Positions 1-6,175 of a stretch of DNA of 22,583 nt are shown here, in pieces. Under the pieces are notes generated by a model. The model was not told where the DNA came from. It saw nothing but the letters and a program-made list of their open reading frames with translations, and did no database searches. Made by a program: the position numbers and the translations under genes. Positions within the stretch are counted from its first letter, which is position 1. Each line of letters starts with the position of its first letter. Source of the stretch: JAFGPJ01 sp964439135 (GTDB lineage Bacteria; Planctomycetota; Phycisphaerae; Sedimentisphaerales; Anaerobacaceae); NCBI GenBank assembly GCA_964439135.1, contig CAYTNN010000053.1, positions 1-22,583 on the forward strand, in the 5' to 3' direction.

Positions 1-54
1 ACCCCTGTCTCCAGGATGAGAACCTGATATCCTAGGCCACTAGACGATGGGGGC
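1..54 (-). tRNA. tRNA-Glu (anticodon CTC), 3' end cut by window edge
   Basis: Read on the minus strand, the 5' end at 54 starts GCCCCCATCGTCTAG, a typical tRNA-Glu acceptor and D-arm start. The anticodon loop contains CTC, complementary to gag at 18-20. The T arm runs off the window at position 1. It lies 38 bp from the tRNA-Met gene in the same direction, so the two are probably co-transcribed. Confidence 0.9.
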
Positions 55-92
55 GTCAGAAATCCAAAAATCAAGACACCAAAATATAAAAA

Positions 93-166
93 TAGCGGCG
101 GTTGGATTCGAACCAACGACCCTGGGCTTATGAATCCCATGCTCTAACCAACTGAGCTACGCCGCC
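93..166 (-). tRNA. tRNA-Met (anticodon CAT)
   Basis: This is a complete 74-nt cloverleaf on the minus strand. The acceptor GGCGGCG pairs with CGCCGCT (G1-U72 wobble) and A73 is the discriminator. The D stem is GCTC/GAGC and the T arm is GTTGG-TTCGAAT-CCAAC. The anticodon CAT corresponds to 130-132. No CCA is encoded. The elongator identity is inferred; a CAT anticodon could also mark tRNA-Ile2. The anticodon stem has an A31-G39 mismatch where an A-T pair is usual. The 5' half (125-166) is repeated exactly at 17365-17406, which suggests the gene is the attachment site of an island. Confidence 0.93.
125..166. repeat. Left copy of 42-bp direct repeat (att-like)
   Basis: Identical over 42 bp to 17365-17406. 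The identity covers tRNA-Met nucleotides 1 to 41 and stops inside the 3' strand of the anticodon stem. This copy is part of the intact tRNA gene. Confidence 0.85.
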
Positions 167-185
167 AAAAATTCTAAGTTGTTGT

Positions 186-215
186 AATATAAAAGCTTCT
201 CGTACATGCTGTCAA
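186..215 (-). promoter_or_regulatory. Sigma-70-type promoter for the tRNA genes
   Basis: On the minus strand a perfect -35 TTGACA (210-215) is followed, after 17-18 nt, by TTATAT/TATATT (186-192). This lies about 20 nt upstream of the tRNA-Met 5' end. If the island boundary is read correctly, this promoter is carried by the island, so the island replaced the original tRNA promoter as well as the 5' half of the gene. Confidence 0.6.
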
Positions 216-270
216 CCCTTTTTTCGCCTCAAAAGGAGTGCGTACCAAAATGTACCAATTTTCGACGCAA

Positions 271-300
271 TTGACTGATAAGTTCCATGAACACGATAAT
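271..300 (+). promoter_or_regulatory. Candidate sigma-70 promoter at the start of the first operon
   Basis: TTGACT (271-276) and GATAAT (295-300) are separated by 18 nt. The -10 element overlaps the first codons of the annotated 287 start. If this promoter is real, the mRNA would start near the in-frame ATG at 308 and be nearly leaderless. No Shine-Dalgarno sequence precedes either ATG. Confidence 0.3.
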
Positions 301-634
301 ACGTAAAATGATTACCTTTGTAACTGAGGCAGTCCGTAAGGAGATAGAGGCTTTGGATCCGGACTGTCCGTGTGCCAAGGAAATGAGCAAACTTGACGAT
401 GTTGGTAATACTATAGCTAAAGAGGTCGAAAAGCTCTATAATGCTGCTACTTTGAGAGAAGTAAGCAAGACGCTTTTACTTGTCGGACGGCTGAAAAAAG
501 CCCCCGTACAGGAAAGAGAGGCAATCGAAAGAGAACTTGAAAGGATAAACGAAGATTTGGTGAGGCGAGTGGAAACCGAATCGGGCCAGTTGAGGTTACC
601 CAAGGCTTGTCACCATCTATTTTTAGGTCTTTAA
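287..634 (+). CDS. Small helical protein of unknown function, first gene of the MamK-like operon
   Basis: This 115-residue protein has no recognised family. It is highly charged and predicted mostly alpha-helical. It has a short hydrophobic start (MITFVTEAV), a Cys pair at CPCA, and a charged heptad-like stretch near residues 70-98. No signal peptide or convincing membrane span is seen. The start is uncertain: ATG 287 and ATG 308 are in frame and neither has a clear ribosome binding site. The next gene begins 19 nt after the stop, and three more genes follow in the same direction up to the MamK-like gene, so an operon is likely. A role as a small partner of the filament system is inferred from position only. 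Confidence 0.65.
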   Translation: MNTIIRKMITFVTEAVRKEIEALDPDCPCAKEMSKLDDVGNTIAKEVEKLYNAATLREVSKTLLLVGRLKKAPVQEREAIERELERINEDLVRRVETESGQLRLPKACHHLFLGL

Positions 635-653
635 TTGTGTTATTGGAGTTAAC

Positions 654-1088
654 GTGACTTTCACCAATGTTTGTCGTTATTTCGCTTGTGGCATGGGAAA
701 ATTCATTGGAGGAAGTTTTAGCGTCTTGGTCTCTTCCCGAAAAGCCCTGAGAGAATTGATGGGAAAACTGCGACCCCTGTCCTCGAGGAAAAATATTCGA
801 ACAATTGTCATCGAGGAGCTGGCACACTCACAGGGCACAGGGCAAAGAATCACTATAGCTGAGCTTGAAGAACGCCTGCGGCTTATGACCGATACCATAG
901 AAGCTATTCAAAAGAGAATTTTGGAATTAAGCGGACGTGGTCTTGAGCGTGAAGCACTTGTCTTGGCAGCAATGGCTTCAGTCGAAAACGTGAGCCTGCT
1001 GAATGAAGAGGAAAGAGTAATACTGACAAACATTTTCAGGCAGAATGTTGCGATTCAGAAACCGGAACTTGTTGATAATGCTGTGTAA
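654..1088 (+). CDS. Small protein with a C-terminal NIF-Q-N/QKP module
   Basis: This 144-residue protein starts at GTG 654, with GGAG five nt upstream. The N-terminus (about 1-28) is moderately hydrophobic and may be a membrane or amphipathic anchor. Residues about 65-95 are helical and charged. The last ~65 residues match the end of the next protein: NIFRQNVAIQKPEL here against NIFQQNLVLQKPKL there, each followed by an acidic or serine residue and AV near the C-terminus. I know no named domain for this. It lies between the 115-residue gene and the PAS/coiled-coil gene, all on the plus strand. The shared tail suggests that both proteins dock on the same partner, possibly the filament encoded downstream; this is inference. 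Confidence 0.75.
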   Translation: MTFTNVCRYFACGMGKFIGGSFSVLVSSRKALRELMGKLRPLSSRKNIRTIVIEELAHSQGTGQRITIAELEERLRLMTDTIEAIQKRILELSGRGLEREALVLAAMASVENVSLLNEEERVILTNIFRQNVAIQKPELVDNAV

Positions 1089-1187
1089 CAGAAATCATTA
1101 AGGGTAATTTCGTAATGAATCTTGTTTTCCAAGCCAATGCTTGGCAAATATTAAAATTACAGCTTCTTTTGCGAAATCGGTGAACAT

Positions 1188-2435
1188 ATGCAAGATATAA
1201 TTGCTATCCACAAACAGGTCGGGCGGACATTGCGGCATCTGATAACGATCGCCGAACGGGGGAGGGAGGGAATTGTTGTGTTCGACCTTAACAGAGTCAT
1301 TCAGTTCGTCAATACGGCTTGGGCCGTGATGCATGGGTACAAGACTACGGACGAACTGATTGGCAAACAGATTAGTGTATTCCATACTGAAGAGCAGATG
1401 GCAAGTGATGTTATTCCTTGCATCGAGGAGGCAGAACGGAGAAATCAATTCGCCGGCCGATTGGGCCATGTCCGAAGAGACGGAACACCATTTTTCACGG
1501 AAATGTTAATGGTTGTATTCAACGACGATGCGGGCAGGGCTATGGGACTTGTTGGTTTTGCTACAGATATCACAAAGCAGGAACGTACGGAGGGTGAATT
1601 AAGACAATACCGTTGCCACATGGAGGAACTCATCAAGCAGCGGACCGAGGCGTTAGAAGCTGCCAAATCAAGACTGCAGGGCCAGATCACGGAACACGAG
1701 CAGGTCGGGCAGAAGCTCAAGCAACAGACAGCCGAGCTGTCGGCGGCAAACGAGCAACTCCGGGAGCAAATATGCGAAAGTGAGCGGTCAAAAGACAAAT
1801 TAGAGCAACACCGTGATAAGCTTGAGCAACGCCTAAAGCAACAGAGTGACAAATTAACGACTGTAGGGGTACAACTCCAAGACGAAAACACCAAGCGTAA
1901 AAAGCAAGAGGAACATTTCAAGCAGCGGACCGAGGCGTTAGAAGCTGCCAAATCAAGACTGCAGGGCCAGATCACGGAACACGAGCAGGTCGGGCAGAAG
2001 CTCAAGCAACAGACAGCCGAGCTGTCGGCGGCAAACGAGCAACTCCGGGAGCAAATATGCGAAAGTGAGCGGTCAAAAGACAAATTAGAGCAACACCGTG
2101 ATAAGCTTGAGCAGCGCCTAAAGCAACAGAGTGACGAATTAATGACTGTAGAGGCACAGCTCCAGGACGAAATCACCAGGCGTAAAAAGCAAGAGGACTA
2201 TTACAAGCAGCAGACCAACGCAATAATAGATGCCGGTGAGCGATTGCGAACTCGAATTAATGAACTGAGCGTCCATGGTCCTATTGGTGAATCAGATATG
2301 TTGAAGGTAACGGATTCGGTTAAAGCGGCCGCATCCCTTGATTATGATGAAAAAGCCGTGTTGGAAAACATTTTTCAGCAGAATCTTGTACTACAAAAGC
2401 CGAAGCTTGATAGTGCTGTCAGGGAAGACTCATAA
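1188..2435 (+). CDS. PAS-domain protein with long repetitive coiled coil
   Basis: This is a 415-residue protein. Residues about 18-130 form a PAS sensor domain, with EGIVVFDLNRVIQFVN at its start, GHVRRDGTPFF in the middle and GFATDITKQ at its end. A coiled coil rich in Glu, Lys and Gln follows (about 131-355). It contains two 95-residue repeats, nearly identical at DNA level, and a third degenerate partial copy. The C-terminal ~60 residues carry the NIFQQN...QKP module shared with the preceding protein. No kinase, cyclase or methyl-accepting domain is present, so sensing must be passed on by protein contact. The start at ATG 1188 has only a weak GGTGA upstream. It lies directly before the MamK-like gene, which suggests a PAS-regulated linker or scaffold. 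Confidence 0.85.
   Translation: MQDIIAIHKQVGRTLRHLITIAERGREGIVVFDLNRVIQFVNTAWAVMHGYKTTDELIGKQISVFHTEEQMASDVIPCIEEAERRNQFAGRLGHVRRDGTPFFTEMLMVVFNDDAGRAMGLVGFATDITKQERTEGELRQYRCHMEELIKQRTEALEAAKSRLQGQITEHEQVGQKLKQQTAELSAANEQLREQICESERSKDKLEQHRDKLEQRLKQQSDKLTTVGVQLQDENTKRKKQEEHFKQRTEALEAAKSRLQGQITEHEQVGQKLKQQTAELSAANEQLREQICESERSKDKLEQHRDKLEQRLKQQSDELMTVEAQLQDEITRRKKQEDYYKQQTNAIIDAGERLRTRINELSVHGPIGESDMLKVTDSVKAAASLDYDEKAVLENIFQQNLVLQKPKLDSAVREDS
1634..1918 (+). repeat. 285-bp tandem repeat, copy 1 (inside PAS/coiled-coil gene)
   Basis: The first ~215 bp are nearly identical to 1919 onward; I saw two or so differences. The rest is more diverged. The period is 95 codons, so the reading frame is kept. 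Confidence 0.85.
1919..2203 (+). repeat. 285-bp tandem repeat, copy 2
   Basis: This is the second copy of the 95-codon unit. A third, degenerate partial copy follows from about 2204 at protein level only (YYKQQTNAIIDAGERL against HFKQRTEALEAAKSRL). Confidence 0.85.
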
Positions 2436-2479
2436 TCATTGTGCAGTATTAGCAATGTTACAAAGAAAGGATGAAAAGG

Positions 2480-3598
2480 ATGACTAAAAAAAACGTAAAA
2501 AGAAAGGTTGGACAAAAGGCCAAAAAGCAAGTCCGTAAAGAACGTTCAATCACCCAAAGTTCTTTTGGTCTTCCATCAGCAGACGGAGCTCTTTTTGTAG
2601 GTATCGACTTGGGCACTTCACGGGCATCGATAGCCGCCAGTAACGGAGTCCGCGAGGTGGTTCCGACCTATGTTGGATATCCAAAAGATAACATCTCTGA
2701 GGAGTTATTGGGCAACGAGCCACTATTTGGGGAATTGGCGATCAAACACCGTCTCTCTGTAGAACTGATCCGACCATTGGCTCATGGGGTAATACAAAGC
2801 GGCAATGGAAAAGACGTGAACAAGAATCTCGTGGCTGCGCAACAGTTGGTGCGTCACCTTTTGGAGCGTACCCGGCCAAAGCCTGGCCAGCCGGTCTATG
2901 GTGTAATAGGCGCACCGGCTCGTGCCAGTATTGCCAGCAAGCGTATACTTATTAATGCGGCTCGAGGGATACTCAATGCGGTTATGATCGTCTCGGAACC
3001 TTTTGCTGTGGCTTATGGGCTGGATATTCTTGACCGGGCTCTGATCATTGATATTGGTGCAGGGACAATCGATTTATGCCGCCTACATGGGACGCTTCCT
3101 GAAGAACAAGACCAGATTACTTTGGACGAGGCCGGCGATTTTGTGGACGAAAAGCTCTCAAGTCTGATTCACAAAAAATACCCCAAGGCACAATTCAATG
3201 TCAATATGGTCAGAAGACTGAAAGAACAGTACGGTTTTGTTTCAGACCACGCCGACCGGGTGTCATCGCGTTTTCCCGTGGAAGGCCGGCCAAAAGACTT
3301 CGACATCACCAACGAGTTGCGGACGGCTTGCAGAGTTGTTGTGCCTGGTATAGTTGGTTCAATTGCGAAACTGATCGCTACTTATGACCCGGAGTTTCAA
3401 GAAACCATTCGTTCCAACGTAATACTGGCCGGCGGTGGAAGCCAAATGTTTGGTTTGACAACGCTTATTACTCAAGGTATGGAAGAACTTGGCGGAGGCA
3501 CGATAACTTGTGTGGAAGAGCCTGTCTTTGCCGGGGCCAGCGGAGCATTGAAAATGGCCCAGCGAATGCCCAAGCATTTCTGGCAAGTACTGGGGTAG
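2480..3598 (+). CDS. mamK: MamK-like bacterial actin (filament-forming ATPase)
   Basis: This 372-residue protein has an actin/HSP70-type ATPase fold. Visible motifs are phosphate-1 GIDLGTS (41-47), GYPKDNI (66-72), VSEPFAVAYGLD with the presumed catalytic Glu173, phosphate-2 DIGAGTIDLC (191-200), and the adenosine motif LAGGGSQ (316-322). The end is TCVEEPVFAGASGALKMA. From memory, VGYPKD, VSEPF.VGYGLD, the GT.P..EDQ.TL..AG..VDE segment and the TCV..P.F.G..GAL end are typical of magnetosome MamK, more so than of MreB or ParM. MamK filaments position magnetosome chains in the cell. The basic N-terminal tail (about 1-25) is unusual and resembles those of the coiled-coil proteins at 3928 and 4993. 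ATG 2480 is preferred over 2471 because AGAAAGG lies nine nt upstream. A CDF relic follows. The gene symbol is by similarity. Confidence 0.85.
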   Translation: MTKKNVKRKVGQKAKKQVRKERSITQSSFGLPSADGALFVGIDLGTSRASIAASNGVREVVPTYVGYPKDNISEELLGNEPLFGELAIKHRLSVELIRPLAHGVIQSGNGKDVNKNLVAAQQLVRHLLERTRPKPGQPVYGVIGAPARASIASKRILINAARGILNAVMIVSEPFAVAYGLDILDRALIIDIGAGTIDLCRLHGTLPEEQDQITLDEAGDFVDEKLSSLIHKKYPKAQFNVNMVRRLKEQYGFVSDHADRVSSRFPVEGRPKDFDITNELRTACRVVVPGIVGSIAKLIATYDPEFQETIRSNVILAGGGSQMFGLTTLITQGMEELGGGTITCVEEPVFAGASGALKMAQRMPKHFWQVLG

Positions 3599-3659
3599 AT
3601 AATTAACGAGGTTGTTATAGCAGATAAGAGAGCAAGAATTGAGAACGGAGTGTAACAAA

Positions 3660-3857
3660 TGGGAAAAGGATTATTGATTGGCAGCAGCGGTTATTTCTGT
3701 TGCCGCTAACAAGATAATCTACCGGTTCAACATCTGTGCATATAACACATGAACAGCCCCGCCATTTTAGCCCATGCCAAACATCATCGTGTTGATGTGA
3801 TTTCTTCACTTGCAGTGGTTGTGGCTGTCGTTGGAGGTGCACTTGGATTGACTAAAA
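3660..3857 (+). pseudogene. Remnant of a cation diffusion facilitator (MamB/MamM-type family)
   Basis: A start with a good ribosome binding site (CGGAG, then ATG 3660) follows the MamK-like gene by 61 nt but stops after 16 codons. In a second frame (3678-3749) LAAAVISVAANKIIYRFNIC is readable behind a TGA (3675-3677) that may replace Trp. After a further frameshift near 3749, MNSPAILAHAKHHRVDVISS and a hydrophobic span up to GALGLT are read. This matches the TM4-TM5 region of CDF metal transporters, including the HxxxD metal-site pattern. TM1-3 and the cytoplasmic domain are missing. The right end is cut where the duplicated coiled-coil unit begins (about 3856). CDF proteins MamB and MamM import iron into magnetosomes; assignment to that branch is inference from the MamK-like neighbour. 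Confidence 0.7.
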
Positions 3858-3872
3858 CTCAATTGCTTCGTA

Positions 3873-3886
3873 GCATACACGTATGC
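3873..3886 (-). other. Palindromic hairpin downstream of coiled-coil gene 1
   Basis: GCATACACGTATGC is an inverted repeat 42-55 nt after the stop at 3928. The paralogous unit has GCATGTACACATGC at 4940-4953, where both arms changed together, which suggests selection on pairing. There is no T-run directly after it, so it is not a classic terminator. Confidence 0.4.
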
Positions 3887-3927
3887 CTGAACTGGCACTC
3901 TTCAGGTAATTTCGTTATAGCCACCAA

Positions 3928-4641
3928 TTAGGCTTTAGTGGACGAAGGCTGCGACCGTTTTCGTGAGGATTTAGTCTTTGCCTTAAAACGGTTCGCAATT
4001 TGGTTCATATTACCTGCATCATCTGGTTTAAGATACTTCTGGCAAACACGCCCGCTGGTTTGAGTCGCCTCACTACGTATGTCATGCACGGCATTCTTGA
4101 ATGCATCGAGTTCATTCTTGGCCGCATCATAGTTAATATTCACCATCTCAATTTCGTTCTCAAGGCGTGCAGTGGTCTCCGTCAGTTTTCGATTGGTGGC
4201 CTGCTGGTCTTCAAGCAGAATACACAGATCGGCTGTTCGACCGTTGCCATAAGCAACTTTCTCTCGAAGCTGCTCCACTTCCTCTCGAAGCTGTTCCACT
4301 TCCTCTTGCAGAATTCGCGCGTTTTGTTGGGTTTCAGCCAGTTCCTTTTCAAGGGTATCCTTCGATGCCTCCGAGGCTTCCAGACGCCTTGCCATCTGTA
4401 CCTCTGACTGAGCACGAGCATCAAACTCATCTGACAACCTCTTCTGAAGTGTATCAAGTTGAGCTTGCAAAATCTCTTTTAGCCTGAATGCTGTCTCAAC
4501 TTGTCCTTCAAGACCCTTGACAACGGAGATGATACTGGCTCTCTCTTCAGAAACATCGGCAAAGTCATTGGTTCTTTTCTTTCTTGCAACCGGCTTCTTT
4601 TTTTTCTTTACATTTGTCTTTTGTTTCCGACTTGTTGTCAT
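3928..4641 (-). CDS. Coiled-coil protein with basic N-terminal tail (short paralogue)
   Basis: This 237-residue protein starts at ATG 4641 with a perfect AAGGAGG upstream. Residues 1-25 are strongly basic (NVKKKKKPVARKKR). A module then reads DVSEERASIISVVKGLEGQVETAFRLKEILQAQL. The rest is a long coiled coil and a C-terminus with DIRSEATQTSGRV, then a further basic, Ser-rich tail. It is a paralogue of the gene at 4993-5976 but lacks about 110 central residues. The heptad repeat LREEVEQLREEVEQLREKV is striking. No enzyme domain is present, so a structural or linker role is likely. It converges with the MamK operon and is transcribed from a sigma-28-like promoter at 4747-4773. Confidence 0.85.
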   Translation of the reverse strand: MTTSRKQKTNVKKKKKPVARKKRTNDFADVSEERASIISVVKGLEGQVETAFRLKEILQAQLDTLQKRLSDEFDARAQSEVQMARRLEASEASKDTLEKELAETQQNARILQEEVEQLREEVEQLREKVAYGNGRTADLCILLEDQQATNRKLTETTARLENEIEMVNINYDAAKNELDAFKNAVHDIRSEATQTSGRVCQKYLKPDDAGNMNQIANRFKAKTKSSRKRSQPSSTKA

Positions 4642-4746
4642 TAGATAACCTCCTTAAATTGTTGTCGGCGAGAGTCCAAATTAGCGACACTCTCCATCAA
4701 CGATCATAAGCCAAGGCCAAAAAGCACGCCTTCTACGCTCCTTCCT

Positions 4747-4773
4747 TAATCGGCAATATTCTTACTCTACTTA
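4747..4773 (-). promoter_or_regulatory. Sigma-28 (FliA/SigD)-like promoter
   Basis: On the minus strand TAAG (4770-4773), a 15-nt spacer and GCCGATTA (4747-4754) match the sigma-28 consensus TAAA-N15-GCCGATAA in element and spacing. The predicted transcript would start near 4740, giving a leader of about 100 nt to ATG 4641. Equivalent sites occur at 9377 and 11006 on the plus strand. Confidence 0.6.
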
Positions 4774-4911
4774 AGACGATACTCCCGCAAACATATTATT
4801 TTTGAGGTAAAAATACAATTTCAGATGTGTTTGACGCCAAGAAGGTTGTGTATTATCGGCCCACATTCTGATTTTTATCACTATGATGAGAAAAAAAGTC
4901 GAGAAGGACAG
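4747..4911 (-). repeat. Dispersed promoter module, copy B
   Basis: Read on the minus strand, about 165 bp align with 10873-11032 (plus). Shared parts include a CTCGAC + T7 run, TCTCATCATAG, CATCTGAAATT, and the sigma-28-like site GTCTTAAGTAGAGTAAGAAT with its GCCGA. It sits between the two tandem coiled-coil units. Confidence 0.75.
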
Positions 4912-4939
4912 ACAAGTTGAAATACTCAATTGCTTTGTA

Positions 4940-4953
4940 GCATGTACACATGC
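4940..4953 (-). other. Palindromic hairpin downstream of coiled-coil gene 2
   Basis: GCATGTACACATGC is a perfect inverted repeat and counterpart of 3873-3886 with compensatory changes in both arms. It lies 40-53 nt after the stop at 4993. Confidence 0.4.
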
Positions 4954-4992
4954 CTGAACCGGCATTCTTTACTTAATCGTTATAATTACCAA

Positions 4993-5976
4993 TCAGGCCT
5001 TAGCAGAGGCTGGTTTAAAGTACCTCTGGCGGACGCGTCCGCTGGTTTGAGTTGCCTCGCTACGTATATCGCGCAGGGCATTCTTGGATGCATCGAGTTC
5101 ATTCTTGGTGGCCTTATAGTTGATATTCACCATCTTAATTTCGTTTTCAAGGCGTGTATTGGTCTCCATCAGTTCTCGATTGGTGATCTGCTGGTCTTCG
5201 AGCTGAATACGCAAATCGGCTATTAGATTGTCGACACAAGTAACTTTCTCTCGCAGAGTTAGCGCGTTTTGATAGGTTTCAGCCAGTTCCTTTTCAAGGG
5301 CCTTCTTCGATGCCTCCGAGGCTTCCAGACGCTTCGTCAGGTCATACACCTGCTCGCGCGAGCCCCGATGGGCCTCGGTTATTTCCTCAAGTTCCCCCCG
5401 CAGATGATTAGTACCAACAATTTTGTCTTTGAGACTCATCACACTGGCCTCGAGAGTCATTTTCTCGCTTTCGAGTTCCTTAACATTCGTCTCGGCAGAA
5501 GCCCTCTTCTCGGCAAGCGAATCCCGCTCGGCAGTAGCTTGCTCAAGTTGTAGCTGAATGTTGGCGAGCTGGTTGGAAAACTTGTTCCGTTCTTCTTCGA
5601 CAAAGAAGATGTCTTCGCGTAATTGCTCGGCCAGAACAGCACGCGCTTCGAGTGATTTGACCTGTACCTCCAACTGAGCACGAGCATCCAGCTCTTCTGC
5701 AAGTCTATTCTGAGTTGTCTCAAGTTCAGCTTCCAGAACCTCTTTTAGCTTAAATGCTGTCTCGACTTGTCCTTCAAGACCCTTGACAATGGAGATGATA
5801 CTGGTTCTCTCTTCAGAAACATCAGTAAAGCCCTCTATGGTGCTGTTTACCGCAACTGCGTTGAGTGCTGCCTGGTATGTGGTCGATTCTAATAGAGGCT
5901 TATCGGTTCTTTTCTTCCTTGTGATTGCCTTCTTTTTTTTCTTTACACTTGTCTTTTGTTTCTGACTTTTTAGCAT
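4993..5976 (-). CDS. Coiled-coil protein with basic N-terminal tail (long paralogue)
   Basis: This 327-residue protein starts at ATG 5976 with AAGGAAG upstream. A basic tail (NVKKKKK-like: SVKKKKKAITRKKR) is followed by FTDVSEERTSIISIVKGLEG and FKLKEVLEAEL, then about 230 residues of continuous coiled coil. The C-terminus has NINYKATKNELDASKNALRD and TSGRVRQRYFKP. The DVS.ER..I.SIV..LE module is also found in the 14779 protein (about residues 95-150) and, weakly, in the 15997 protein, so at least four proteins of the island belong to one scaffold family. No membrane span or enzyme motif is seen. A structural role near the MamK-like filament is inferred. Confidence 0.87.
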   Translation of the reverse strand: MLKSQKQKTSVKKKKKAITRKKRTDKPLLESTTYQAALNAVAVNSTIEGFTDVSEERTSIISIVKGLEGQVETAFKLKEVLEAELETTQNRLAEELDARAQLEVQVKSLEARAVLAEQLREDIFFVEEERNKFSNQLANIQLQLEQATAERDSLAEKRASAETNVKELESEKMTLEASVMSLKDKIVGTNHLRGELEEITEAHRGSREQVYDLTKRLEASEASKKALEKELAETYQNALTLREKVTCVDNLIADLRIQLEDQQITNRELMETNTRLENEIKMVNINYKATKNELDASKNALRDIRSEATQTSGRVRQRYFKPASAKA

Positions 5977-6092
5977 CGGATGACTTCCTTAATTTATTGT
6001 CAGCGAGTGTCTTAATTGGCAGCGCTCTCCATCACGGACCATAAGTCAAGACCGAAAAGCACGCCTTCTACAACCTTTAATCATAATCTTCT

Positions 6093-6126
6093 CGGGAATG
6101 GTTTAGGACCCACAAAACCATTCCCG
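6093..6126. repeat. 12-bp perfect inverted repeat in the leader of coiled-coil gene 2
   Basis: CGGGAATGGTTT (6093-6104) and AAACCATTCCCG (6115-6126) pair perfectly around a 10-nt loop. No T-run follows on either strand. It lies between the HEAT gene (stop at 6176) and the coiled-coil gene (start at 5976), so it may be a processing or attenuation hairpin, or an operator. Confidence 0.7.
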
Positions 6127-6175
6127 CAACATTTAATCGAAAATATGGGCCGACGCAGATTATTGCATATCCTAA

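Larger units (their letters stand above)
3856..4736 (-). repeat. Tandem unit 1 (coiled-coil gene plus its leader and 3' hairpin)
   Basis: Homologous in DNA to 4924-6071, in the same orientation. Similarity covers the 3' hairpin region, the end and start of the gene, and about 95 nt of 5' leader up to gcacgccttctac. Unit 1 lacks an internal part of the gene, so its protein is 237 rather than 327 residues. Confidence 0.8.
4924..6071 (-). repeat. Tandem unit 2 (longer coiled-coil gene with leader and 3' hairpin)
   Basis: Homologous to 3856-4736. Homology starts at actcaattgct and ends at gcacgccttctac. The sigma-28-like promoter beyond that point in unit 1 is not conserved here; a 12-bp perfect inverted repeat (6093-6126) occupies the equivalent place. 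Confidence 0.8.

Noticed and set aside
1445..2176. Long minus-strand open frame, rich in Cys and Ser, opposite the PAS/coiled-coil gene
   Set aside because: It is the shadow of the repetitive coiled-coil coding sequence; the composition (Cys/Ser runs) and internal repeat follow directly from the other strand, and it has no ribosome binding site.
2471..3598. MamK-like protein as MreB or DnaK
   Set aside because: DnaK is far longer and has a substrate-binding domain. MreB usually starts directly with the ATPase fold and lacks the GYPKD, VSEPF and TCV-P-F combination. MamK fits best, although a related unnamed actin family is not excluded without a tree.
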